Assembly: GCA_934432885.1 (NCBI GenBank)
Contig: CAKRYY010000027.1
Location: forward strand, 1 to 40,881
DNA: 40,881 nucleotides
Origin: an uncultured Lachnospiraceae bacterium
GTDB lineage: Bacteria > Bacillota > Clostridia > Lachnospirales > Lachnospiraceae
Direction of reading: 5' to 3'
Shown: positions 7,569 to 15,506 of the stretch, piece by piece
Position numbering within the stretch: position 1 is the stretch's first letter
Layout of the letters: the number at the start of each line of letters is the position of its first letter
Program-made: the position numbers and the translations under genes
The notes under the pieces: model-generated
What the model was told of the DNA's origin: nothing
Database searches by the model: none
What the model saw: only the letters and a program-made list of their open reading frames with translations

Positions 7569-7601
7569 GCAGTTTTCGACGCAATCACGGTCAGGTATAT
7601 T

Positions 7602-7629
7602 TTGACTTTGTCTCTAATACATTTATAGA
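7602..7629 (+). promoter_or_regulatory. Promoter of the FMN-binding-like gene
   Basis: TTGACT (7602-7607), a 16-bp spacer and TATAGA (7624-7629), 25 nt before the ATG at 7654. It is divergent from the glnA promoter. Confidence 0.45.
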
Positions 7630-7653
7630 AATGAAACAAAAACGGTGAAATTT

Positions 7654-8124
7654 ATGAGCTCCAAAACAAAAATCATTGTCCTGCATCTGAAAGAGCTGCT
7701 GTATACAGGTATCTTTCTCCTCCTTGCCATTTTGTTTATCGTCCTGCTCGCCATTATGTTCCTGCCGGAGCATAAAAAGGAAGCCAAAAATGCACAGTCG
7801 GAGAGCGCCTATGTGCCCGGAATCTATACCACCTCCATACAGCTTGGCGGAAGCTGCGTAGACGTTGAGGTAGTCGTTGATGAAAACCACATAAACGCGT
7901 TGCAGCTGCATACCCTCGATGAAGCGGTCACGACCATGTATCCTCTAATTGAGCCTTCCTTTGATGCGCTCGCAGAGCAGATTACCCAGAGCCAGTCACT
8001 TGAGGGCATTACTTATTCCGATGATACCCGTTATACCTCCATGCTGCTTTTGAATGCGATTTCACAGTCACTTGAAAAGGCAGCGGCCTCTGCACAGGCG
8101 CTGCCCGAAAATACAACCTATTAG
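7654..8124 (+). CDS. Membrane-anchored FMN-binding-like protein lacking the flavin attachment motif
   Basis: 156 residues. One membrane segment (about 16-37, LYTGIFLLLAILFIVLLAIM) is followed by a domain beginning YVPGIYTTSIQLGGSCVDVE and ending LLNAISQSLEKA. The order of elements (GIY...G, alternating strands with VEVVVD, a central IEPSFDALAEQI, then a final helix) resembles the FMN_bind domain of NqrC/RnfG-type proteins. The Ser/Thr-rich attachment motif, usually close to SGATxS, is replaced by YSDDTRYTS, so covalent FMN is doubtful. The start at 7654 follows GGTGA by five bases; a GTG at 7645 is less likely. Its TAG stop shares two bases with the convergent nadE stop. Function unknown; a redox-family relative that has lost its cofactor, or a structural protein, are both possible. 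Confidence 0.6.
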   Translation: MSSKTKIIVLHLKELLYTGIFLLLAILFIVLLAIMFLPEHKKEAKNAQSESAYVPGIYTTSIQLGGSCVDVEVVVDENHINALQLHTLDEAVTTMYPLIEPSFDALAEQITQSQSLEGITYSDDTRYTSMLLLNAISQSLEKAAASAQALPENTTY

Positions 8125-10034
8125 TATAGCTGTTCCAGTTCTTCCTGCCATGCCGATGCACAGGCATCAGACGGCATACGAAGGTCTCCGCGCGGCGACA
8201 GCGCAACGCTTCCCACCTTTGGTCCGTCCGGCAGACAGGAACGCTTGAACTGCTGCGCAAAGAATCTGCGGTAAAAGGTTTTCAGCCATTTTAAAATCGT
8301 CTCTTTCTCATATTCTCCCGCAAACGCCTGCTTTGCAATCCGGTAAATCTTTGCCGGAGGAAAACCAAACCGCAGCATATAATAAAGGAAAAAGTCATGC
8401 AGCTCATACGGCCCGACAAGGTCTTCTGTCTTCTGGGAGATTTTTCCATCTACCGGTGGCAGAAGCTCCGGGCTCACCGGCGTATCAAGCACATCAAGAA
8501 GTACCAGCCGCAGTTCTTCATTGCCGCAGGTATCCGCATAATATCTGACAAGATGACGCACCAGCGTCTTTGGCACGCCCGCATTTACACCATACATGGA
8601 CATGTGGTCCCCATTGTAGGTCGCCCAGCCAAGCGCCAGCTCCGACATATCGCCGGTTCCGATTACAAGTCCGTTTTCACGGTTTGCAATATCCATCAGC
8701 ACCTGCGTGCGCTCTCTCGCCTGTCCATTCTCATACGTCACATCATGCTTATCCTCCGGCTGATTTATGTCTCTGAAATGAATCCTTACCGCCTCACTGA
8801 TACCGACCTCCTCAAGCGTCAGTCCCAGCGTCCTTGCCAGCGTACAGGCATTTTCATAGGTTCTGTCCGTCGTTCCAAAGCAGGGCATCGTAACCGCAAA
8901 AATATTTTTCCGCGGCAGGGAAAGCATATCAAAGGTACGCACTGTCACAAGAAGCGCAAGCGTGGAATCCAGTCCGCCGGAAATTCCGATGACCGCACTC
9001 TGGCAGCCCGTATGCTCATAGCGCTTTTTTAAGCCAAAGGACTGAATCGAAAGAATCTCTTCACAGCGCTTCTCCCGCTCTCCCTGCTCCTTCGGCACAA
9101 AGGGTCTGCTCTCAAACGTTCTTTCGAGCCTTGTTTCTTCTATTTCCAAATGGAAAGGTATTACCAGATGCCCTTCCTGCTCCGGTGCCGGAAAGGTACT
9201 CATCCTCCGGCGCTCAAAGCGAAGTCTCGCAATATCCAAATCTCCATAAACCGTTCCGCAACAAAAACGTTTTTCCTGTGAAAGAATCGTTCCATTCTCC
9301 GCAACGATATTATGTCCGCCAAATACAAGGTCCTGGGTGGATTCTCCTTCGCCTGAGCTGCAGTATACATAGCCCGCAAGCAGTCTTGCGCTCGCAGCCT
9401 TTACCAGCAGCTCCCGGTACGCGTCCTTGCCAATCGTCTCATTGGAGGCGGACAGGTTGACAATCACATCTGCCCCTGCAAGCGCATGGGCAGTCGCAGG
9501 CGTATCCGGCGCCCACAGATCCTCGCAGATTTCACAGCCGACCACAAGCCCCTGCAGTTCCTCTGCGCGAAATAGAATATCCGTTCCAAAGGGAATCTCC
9601 TTTTCTTCCCAGAGATAGCCTACAGCCTTTTGGTTTCCCTGCATGAAATGGCGTCCCTCATAAAATTCCCCATAGCTTGGAATATTGCGCTTGGGAATCA
9701 TCGCAAGCAGCTCTCCATCCGAAATAACCGCAGCCACATTATACAGCTTCCCAGCCTTTTCAATAGGAAGTCCCACAAAAATCAGCGCTTCATAGCCTTC
9801 GCTGTACGATATGATCTCAGAAAGCTCTTTCTTTGCCTGCTCTAAAAGCCGCTCCTGTAAAAATAAATCGCCGCAGGTATAGCCTGTCAGACACAGCTCT
9901 GGAAATACTAAAATCCGCGCGCCCTTTTCATAGGCCTCCCGGATGCCCTGACAGATTACCTCCCCATTGTACGACGGGTCAGCCACCCTGATTTTTGGTG
10001 TTACCGCAGCCGCCTTAATAAAACCATGCTCCAT
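8121..10034 (-). CDS. nadE: Glutamine-dependent NAD+ synthetase
   Basis: 637 residues, the two-domain form. The N-terminal nitrilase-like domain frees ammonia from glutamine with the triad Glu46 (VFPELCLTGY), Lys115 (IPKRNIPSYGEF) and Cys170 (GCEICEDLW). The C-terminal ATP pyrophosphatase domain carries SGGLDS at 352-357 and amidates nicotinic acid adenine dinucleotide to NAD+. All key residues are present. It is the last gene of the hisC-to-nadE operon: its ATG overlaps the hslO stop by one base (TAATG), so translation is probably coupled. It converges with the FMN-binding-like gene with overlapping stop codons, and no terminator is visible between them. Confidence 0.96.
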   Translation of the reverse strand: MEHGFIKAAAVTPKIRVADPSYNGEVICQGIREAYEKGARILVFPELCLTGYTCGDLFLQERLLEQAKKELSEIISYSEGYEALIFVGLPIEKAGKLYNVAAVISDGELLAMIPKRNIPSYGEFYEGRHFMQGNQKAVGYLWEEKEIPFGTDILFRAEELQGLVVGCEICEDLWAPDTPATAHALAGADVIVNLSASNETIGKDAYRELLVKAASARLLAGYVYCSSGEGESTQDLVFGGHNIVAENGTILSQEKRFCCGTVYGDLDIARLRFERRRMSTFPAPEQEGHLVIPFHLEIEETRLERTFESRPFVPKEQGEREKRCEEILSIQSFGLKKRYEHTGCQSAVIGISGGLDSTLALLVTVRTFDMLSLPRKNIFAVTMPCFGTTDRTYENACTLARTLGLTLEEVGISEAVRIHFRDINQPEDKHDVTYENGQARERTQVLMDIANRENGLVIGTGDMSELALGWATYNGDHMSMYGVNAGVPKTLVRHLVRYYADTCGNEELRLVLLDVLDTPVSPELLPPVDGKISQKTEDLVGPYELHDFFLYYMLRFGFPPAKIYRIAKQAFAGEYEKETILKWLKTFYRRFFAQQFKRSCLPDGPKVGSVALSPRGDLRMPSDACASAWQEELEQLY

Positions 10035-10924
10035 TACCGCACCGCCTTTTTTAAAATATCCTTTAGTTCTTCTACCGTAAAGGTATAATCTGTATTGCAG
10101 AAATGGCAGTTTACCGTAATCGGTTCCTTTTCCGCTATCATTTCTTCAATCTCTTTTCTGCCAATGCTGATAATCGCCTTTTCCACCCGCTTTTTTTCAC
10201 AGCTGCAATGGAACTGTACCGGAAGGGTGTCTGTCTTTTCCATTTCCAGTCCGTCTAAAATCCGCTCCAGCATCCCTTCCGGGCTGTCGCCCGAATTCAG
10301 CATAGAAGTAACAGACGTTATTTTACTTAGATTCTCCTCCAGACGGGCAATTACCCAATCCTCTGCAAAGGGCATAAGCTGGACAATAAAACCGCCTGCC
10401 TGACGCACGGTATTGTCATGATTCATCAAAACGCCCAGTCCCACGCTCGAGGGCACCTGCTCCGAGGTTGCAAAATAATAGGTCAAATCCTCTGCGATTT
10501 CTCCAGTCTGTAATACAGTCTGCCCCGCATAAGGCTCTTTTAATCCCATATCCTTAATGACAGTAAGCGTTCCCTGACCTACAGCGCCGCCCACATCCAG
10601 CTTTCCTGCCTTACTTGGCGGCAGCATCACACCGGGATTGTCCACATAGCCCTTTACATTTCCCTGTGCGTCCGCCGTTACCGTAATGCTGCCGATAGGA
10701 CCGTCGCCCTGCACCTTTAAGGTCAGCAGGTCTTTTTCTCCCTTCAGCATGCCGCCCATCATGACACCTGCCGACATCAGTCTCCCCAATGCCGCAGTTG
10801 CCACAGGACTTGTATTATGACGTTTTCTCGCTTCCTCTGTAAGAGCCCTTGCCGTCACTGCAAATGCTCTGATTTGTGCGCCCGCCGCAGTGGCTCTTAC
10901 CATATAATCGCTGTTATTTCCCAT
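10034..10924 (-). CDS. hslO: Hsp33 redox-regulated chaperone
   Basis: 296 residues, normal for Hsp33. This cytoplasmic holdase is activated when oxidation releases zinc from a C-terminal four-cysteine site. All four ligands are present: Cys240 and Cys242 (FHCSCEKKRVEKA) and Cys273 and Cys276 (VNCHFCNTDY). The N-terminal part (SDYMVRATAAGAQIRAFAVT) and the GPIGSITVTADAQGNVKGYV segment are also typical. The start overlaps the 3' end of the upstream methyltransferase gene by 11 nt, and the stop overlaps the nadE start by one base, so the three genes are translated as a tightly coupled unit. Confidence 0.95.
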   Translation of the reverse strand: MGNNSDYMVRATAAGAQIRAFAVTARALTEEARKRHNTSPVATAALGRLMSAGVMMGGMLKGEKDLLTLKVQGDGPIGSITVTADAQGNVKGYVDNPGVMLPPSKAGKLDVGGAVGQGTLTVIKDMGLKEPYAGQTVLQTGEIAEDLTYYFATSEQVPSSVGLGVLMNHDNTVRQAGGFIVQLMPFAEDWVIARLEENLSKITSVTSMLNSGDSPEGMLERILDGLEMEKTDTLPVQFHCSCEKKRVEKAIISIGRKEIEEMIAEKEPITVNCHFCNTDYTFTVEELKDILKKAVR

Positions 10925-11687
10925 TTTGCTTCTCCATTTTTCCAGATTCCCTTGCTGTCACATAAATACGCTGGCTCTTTGCATTTACTACCCCGCCCGT
11001 ATCGGCGTCCGAGGCTTCCAAAAAGACCAGTCCTGCTCTCTGCAAAAGACTCTGTATCTCTTCAAGCGTATAGCCGCGCTGATAATGCGTTTCCGTAAAT
11101 TTACGGTAGCGCCCGTCCTCTTCCTTCTGGAAAAATGTCACATCATATTCATTGATGCACACATCCTCATAAAAATAATTTTCCCAGATAAAGCTGCTCT
11201 CCTCACGGTTTTCCGCAATAACGGTATCTCCAATAATCTCTCTGTATTTATAAGCGGTATTAAAGTCAAAGAAAAAAATGCCGCCCGGGTCCAGATAATT
11301 ATTTACCAGCAAAAATACCTGCAGCAAATCCTCCGGCTCCGTTATATAATTCAAGCAGTCACACAGGCTGACAATCGCCCGCACCGTACCGTAGAGTTCA
11401 AATTCCCGCATGTCCTGACATAAATATAAAATATCATGCCCAGACCTATCCCGTTTTTCAAGCGCCCTGCCAAGCATCTCCTCTGCATTATCGACGCCTA
11501 TCATATCGTACCCCGCCTGCGCCAGCAGCTCCGTCATCGTTCCTGTCCCGCAGCCAAGATCAAGTACCAGCCCATCTAAAATGCCATAGCCGCGCAGCAT
11601 GCTGCATACGTGTCTGCTCCATTCCTCATAGGGCGCATTATCCATAAAGGTATCATAGACCTTTGCAAAATCCGTATATGCTTCCAT
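10914..11687 (-). CDS. SAM-dependent class I methyltransferase
   Basis: 257 residues. SAM-binding motif I is VLDLGCGTGTMTELLAQAGY (from residue 41), and the following acidic residue of motif II is in MIGVDNAEEM. The N-terminus FAKVYDTFMDNAPYEEW is typical of small-molecule or protein methyltransferases close to the UbiE/YcgJ type. The substrate cannot be predicted. The start at 11687 has only a weak GGAAAA site, which fits translation coupled to the upstream COG2426 gene that stops 8 nt before. It overlaps hslO by 11 nt downstream. Position between a membrane protein gene and hslO is operon packing and does not by itself reveal function. Confidence 0.88.
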   Translation of the reverse strand: MEAYTDFAKVYDTFMDNAPYEEWSRHVCSMLRGYGILDGLVLDLGCGTGTMTELLAQAGYDMIGVDNAEEMLGRALEKRDRSGHDILYLCQDMREFELYGTVRAIVSLCDCLNYITEPEDLLQVFLLVNNYLDPGGIFFFDFNTAYKYREIIGDTVIAENREESSFIWENYFYEDVCINEYDVTFFQKEEDGRYRKFTETHYQRGYTLEEIQSLLQRAGLVFLEASDADTGGVVNAKSQRIYVTARESGKMEKQNGK

Positions 11688-11695
11688 TTTTCCAA

Positions 11696-12196
11696 TCAGC
11701 CCATAATCGCGCCAAGCAGTCCATAAGATACGATGGACATAATCACTGTTGCAATGGCAATTCCTAGTAAAACTGCCAGAATCGCCTTTTTAAAATCCAC
11801 CTCTAAAAGCGCCGCAATCAGGGAACCCGTCCATGCGCCGGTTCCCGGCAGCGGAACGCCTACAAAAAATACAAGTCCCCAGAACTCATACTGCTTGATG
11901 CTGTCGCTCTTGCTCATTGCACGTTTTTCCAGCCTGCGGATAATTCCACCGATAAAGGGCACATTTCGAAACCATTTGAATATCTGTCTGATAAAAAGCA
12001 GGATAAACGGCACCGGAATTACATTTCCAATGATGCAGATTGGAACTGCAGCCGTAATCGGCACCTGTAAAAGCGACGCTGCAATCAGGCCGCCCCGCAG
12101 CTCTAAAATCGGAATCATGGAAATAATAAAAATCACCATTTCCCTTGAAATATAAGGACCGAGTGTCCCTGTAAACCATACGACAAGATTTTCCAT
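11696..12196 (-). CDS. COG2426-type small multidrug export family membrane protein
   Basis: 166 residues with about four to five membrane segments. Recognisable family parts are IISMIPILELRGGLIAA near the N-terminus, then GNVIPVPFILLFIRQIFKW, and FFVGVPLPGTGAWTGSLIAA with conserved Pro and Gly residues. The family (Pfam Sm_multidrug_ex) is named for suspected export activity, but its substrate is not established. The ATG at 12196 follows AAAAGGAG by nine bases. It sits 21 nt after hisC and 8 nt before the methyltransferase gene on the same strand, so it belongs to the same operon. Confidence 0.85.
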   Translation of the reverse strand: MENLVVWFTGTLGPYISREMVIFIISMIPILELRGGLIAASLLQVPITAAVPICIIGNVIPVPFILLFIRQIFKWFRNVPFIGGIIRRLEKRAMSKSDSIKQYEFWGLVFFVGVPLPGTGAWTGSLIAALLEVDFKKAILAVLLGIAIATVIMSIVSYGLLGAIMG

Positions 12197-12217
12197 AAAT
12201 ACTGTTCTCCTTTTTAT

Positions 12218-13267
12218 TTATAAATACTGTTCCAGAAATGCAATCAGGGTATTCATCTGCTCCTGTGTTCCAATGCTGATACGCAGATAGTTGTCAATAC
12301 GCGGCTTCTCAAAATAACGCACATAGATTTCCTTTTCACGCAGCGCCAAAAACAGCTCCTTTGCAGGAACACGCTCATGTGAGGCAAATATGAAATTGCT
12401 CTTGGAATCCGGGAAGGTAAATCCAAGTCTGCGAAGCTTTTCCTTTGTCCATTCTCTGGTTGCGATTACCGCCTCCACCTTTTCCCTGAAATACGCATCG
12501 TCCTCTACGCTCGCCACGCCGGCGCGCAGAGACGGCAGATTCATCGTATAAGAATTAAAGGAAAATTTTGCATCCTCCAGATAAGCAATCAGTTTTTCAT
12601 TTCCAATGGCATAGCCAATCCGCATGCCTGCCATAGAACGGGATTTGGAAAAGGTGCGCACAATCAGAAGGTTTTCATATCTGGGAAGCAGGCAGAGCGC
12701 ACTTACCCCGCCAAAATCAATATAGGCTTCATCCACAATGACTACAACATCCTTATTTGCCTGCACAATCTGCTCAACCTCTGCAAGCGGCATCAGCACG
12801 CCTGTCGGCGCATTTGGATTCGGAAAAATAACGCCTCCGTTTTCTCCTGTATAATCCGATGGGTCAATCGTAAAATCCTCCCGCAGCGGCTTCGTTTCAT
12901 AAGGAATCCGATAAAGGTCCGCCCATACGTCATAAAAGGAATAGGTAATGTCCGGGAAAAGAATCGGCTTTTTGCTGTTAAAGAAAGTAAGAAACGCCAT
13001 TGCCAGCACGTCATCAGAGCCGACTCCGACAAATACCTGTTTTGTATCCACACCCTCATAAGCCGCAAGGCTTTCCCGAAGTGCAGCTGCCTGCGGGTCA
13101 GGATAGAGGCTGTACTGCTCGGGCGCGATTTCGGCAAGCGCTTTTGCTACCCCCGGCGCGGGCGGATACGGATTTTCATTGGTATTTAATTTAATCTTGT
13201 TCCCGCCATCAGGCTGCTCGCCCGGTGTATACGGAACAACTTTTCTGACATTTTCTTCCCAGCTCAT
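12218..13267 (-). CDS. hisC: Histidinol-phosphate aminotransferase
   Basis: 349 residues, normal for HisC. This PLP aminotransferase converts imidazole-acetol phosphate to histidinol phosphate in histidine synthesis. Visible motifs are KLNTNENPYPPAPGV, YPDPQAAALRESLA, IFPNPNAPTG (147-156) and TFSKSRSMAGMRIGY, with Lys208 as the PLP lysine. The start at 13267 has AAAAAGGAG ten bases upstream. It is not near other his genes; instead it heads the compact operon with COG2426, the methyltransferase, hslO and nadE. HisC-like enzymes can also act on aromatic amino acids, so broad specificity cannot be excluded. Confidence 0.92.
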   Translation of the reverse strand: MSWEENVRKVVPYTPGEQPDGGNKIKLNTNENPYPPAPGVAKALAEIAPEQYSLYPDPQAAALRESLAAYEGVDTKQVFVGVGSDDVLAMAFLTFFNSKKPILFPDITYSFYDVWADLYRIPYETKPLREDFTIDPSDYTGENGGVIFPNPNAPTGVLMPLAEVEQIVQANKDVVVIVDEAYIDFGGVSALCLLPRYENLLIVRTFSKSRSMAGMRIGYAIGNEKLIAYLEDAKFSFNSYTMNLPSLRAGVASVEDDAYFREKVEAVIATREWTKEKLRRLGFTFPDSKSNFIFASHERVPAKELFLALREKEIYVRYFEKPRIDNYLRISIGTQEQMNTLIAFLEQYL

Positions 13268-13326
13268 ATTAGATTTCTCCTTTTTGGCATCTGGTATGCC
13301 CGGATATCCACAATTACCGTTTCATA

Positions 13327-13605
13327 CTACCAAATTTTCCCCTCTATTGCAACGACTAAGTCCAGCGTCATTACCTTATTTTTCCCACCTATTGCGACCA
13401 GAAGTGCTCTCCCTCTGTGCCGGTATGCAAAGCGCTTTGGCAGATGTAAGGTAAACTGCCCTGTGGAAGACAGCTCATATTCCCCTCTTTTAATTGTTAC
13501 GAAAAATCCACCCTGTGACCTTCTTAAACGGCATTTTCCAAGATATACCTCGCTGCCGTCCCGCGCTCTCGTATAAAGCTTTGCAAAAACCGGAAATATT
13601 AGCAT
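13327..13605 (-). CDS. Small conserved-looking protein of unknown function
   Basis: About 92 residues, no family recognised. It is basic (many Arg and Lys), has no membrane segment or signal peptide, and reads like a small beta-rich domain: alternating hydrophobic strands in KLYTRARDGSEVYLGKCRL, FFVTIKRGEYELSSTGQFTL and TLDLVVAIEGKI. The start at 13605 was chosen because GGAAAGG lies nine bases upstream; in-frame ATGs at 13611 and 13614 are too close to that site. It ends 59 nt before hisC on the same strand and could be the first gene of that operon. It is divergent from the DUF6020-like gene, with a short AT-rich gap between them. Confidence 0.6.
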   Translation of the reverse strand: MLIFPVFAKLYTRARDGSEVYLGKCRLRRSQGGFFVTIKRGEYELSSTGQFTLHLPKRFAYRHRGRALLVAIGGKNKVMTLDLVVAIEGKIW

Positions 13606-13697
13606 TGACATCATCCTTTCCTTATTTTACTCTTTTTATAAAACAGGCGTTCCCATCTAAAGATTTTTACGCCCTATCACATAACAGGAGATTTTTC

Positions 13698-15506
13698 ATG
13701 AAAAAAATAACCAAGCTTTGTGCGCTTCCTATTTTTTATGCGTTTTTTTCCACCTGGGCAATTCTGCGCGCCTGCGGCATAGGTACGCAAAATCCCTTAG
13801 GCGCGTTCTTTTTTATTGCCTGCCTGCTGCTTTATGGGCACTTTGATAAGTGGGAAGCAAGAAAGCTTTGCTCCAAAGCAGAAAAATATACCTCCGGCTT
13901 TATCGCCGCCCTCTTTACGCTTTTCTGGCTGCTTGCAAAATACGATTTTCTCTTACAGGGCTTAAACAGCCGTCTGTTCCGGCTCGGCTATCTGGTTCTG
14001 ATTTCACTTGGGCTGTTCTTTCTGCTCTATGCCGCCATTTTGTCCTTTTATCTTAAGTCAAAAACACTGCAGCCGTTTAGGGAGCATACCGCAGAGGAAG
14101 CCTTCCGGCAAAGACTGCCGCTCTTTTCCTTTTTCTTCTGTCTGCTTTGCTGGCTGCCTTATCTGCTTTCCAATTTCCCGGGCGTTATGACCGTAGACAG
14201 CTTAAATCAGTATGGGCAGATTATCGGCGCGCTTCCCGAAAGCAATCACCATCCCTGGCTGCACACACAGCTCATTGGCATGTTTTATCATATTGGAATG
14301 TCGCTTTTCCACGACCCCGTTTTGGCGCTTTCCCTGTTTACAATTTTTCAAATGCTCATCATGGCAGGCATTTTTTCCTATTCTATAGCTACTCTGATTC
14401 AGATGAAAGTGCGCACAGGCATCTGTCTTGTCATCCTTGCCTTTTATGCGCTTATGCCCTATAACGGCATTTATATGGTAACGATGTGGAAGGATATTCT
14501 GTTTTCCGGCATGGTACTCTTATTTTCTGCCTGTCTGCTTCGGTTTCTGCTAAGTACAGATACCGCCTCTGGCAGAACGCCTTTATTTCGCACCACCCCG
14601 CTTACCGTCCTTTTCTATCTGCTTTCCGGCTTTGGCATGTGTATGCTCCGCTCCAACGGCTTCTATGCCTTTTTGCTGACGCTTCCTTTCCTTTTGTTCC
14701 TTTTCCGCAGACAATGGAAGCAGCAGCTTTTATGGAATTTTCTGATTCTTGCCGCCGTCCTTTTCATCAAGGGACCCGTCATGGATGCAAGGGGCGTCGC
14801 ACAGACAGATTTTGTAGAATCTCTCTCTATTCCAATTCAGCTTACTGCGCGGGTATATGCTGACGGTGAAGCTGTGGATACAAAAGACGATCAGGCATGG
14901 AGCCGGATTATGGATACCTCAAAAATTCCCGAGGTTTATCAGGACTTCTGCTCCGACAATATGAAAAATCTAATCCGTCAGGGCGACCAGCCCTATCTGG
15001 AAGCGCACAAAGCCGATTATCTGCGGCTCTGGCTTTCCTTTGGCGCAAAGCACCCCGGCGCTTATCTGCGCGGCTACATTGATGCGACAAAGGGATATTG
15101 GTATCCGGATGTGCCGACGCCAAACGCAATCGGTTCGGATGAAGGAATTGCAGAAAATCCCTACGGACTGCAGGAAAGACCGCTTCTTCGCGGCGCTGCA
15201 GTCGTCAAGATAAGAGAAATACTATTTAAGCTTCAGGACATGCTTCCCATTTACGGACTGTTTTTCAGCCTCGGTGCAGCCACATGGCTGTGTATCCTGC
15301 TTGCCGGAAAGGTCTTTTTATCAGGCAGGCGCACCTGTCTTTTGCTGTTCCTGCCAAATGCAGGCGTGATGGCGACGCTTCTTATCGCCGCCCCCGTCTC
15401 CAACGAATTCCGCTATGGCTATTCGATGCTGCTCACCTTGCCTTTGCTCGCGCTCTGCGCCTTCCTGCCGCCAGAAGCGCGAACAGAAAAAGACTTGCAA
15501 GGCTGA
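13698..15506 (+). CDS. Polytopic membrane protein, DUF6020-like, possible GT-C glycosyltransferase
   Basis: 602 residues with about 11-12 membrane segments. After the third or fourth segment there is a loop with LSNFPGVMTVDSLNQYGQII and NHHPWLHTQLIGMFYHIG, a pattern I associate with DUF6020 proteins of Clostridia. An acidic residue in the first outer loop and many TM segments are also the layout of GT-C transferases, which use polyprenyl-phosphate sugars; that link is inferred. A large extracellular segment (about 430-540) precedes the last TM helices. ACAGGAG lies 7 nt before the ATG at 13698. The last 74 nt overlap the coding region of the convergent yfhO-like gene, so both proteins use the same DNA on opposite strands. 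Neighbours suggest a cell-envelope role. Confidence 0.7.
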   Translation: MKKITKLCALPIFYAFFSTWAILRACGIGTQNPLGAFFFIACLLLYGHFDKWEARKLCSKAEKYTSGFIAALFTLFWLLAKYDFLLQGLNSRLFRLGYLVLISLGLFFLLYAAILSFYLKSKTLQPFREHTAEEAFRQRLPLFSFFFCLLCWLPYLLSNFPGVMTVDSLNQYGQIIGALPESNHHPWLHTQLIGMFYHIGMSLFHDPVLALSLFTIFQMLIMAGIFSYSIATLIQMKVRTGICLVILAFYALMPYNGIYMVTMWKDILFSGMVLLFSACLLRFLLSTDTASGRTPLFRTTPLTVLFYLLSGFGMCMLRSNGFYAFLLTLPFLLFLFRRQWKQQLLWNFLILAAVLFIKGPVMDARGVAQTDFVESLSIPIQLTARVYADGEAVDTKDDQAWSRIMDTSKIPEVYQDFCSDNMKNLIRQGDQPYLEAHKADYLRLWLSFGAKHPGAYLRGYIDATKGYWYPDVPTPNAIGSDEGIAENPYGLQERPLLRGAAVVKIREILFKLQDMLPIYGLFFSLGAATWLCILLAGKVFLSGRRTCLLLFLPNAGVMATLLIAAPVSNEFRYGYSMLLTLPLLALCAFLPPEARTEKDLQG

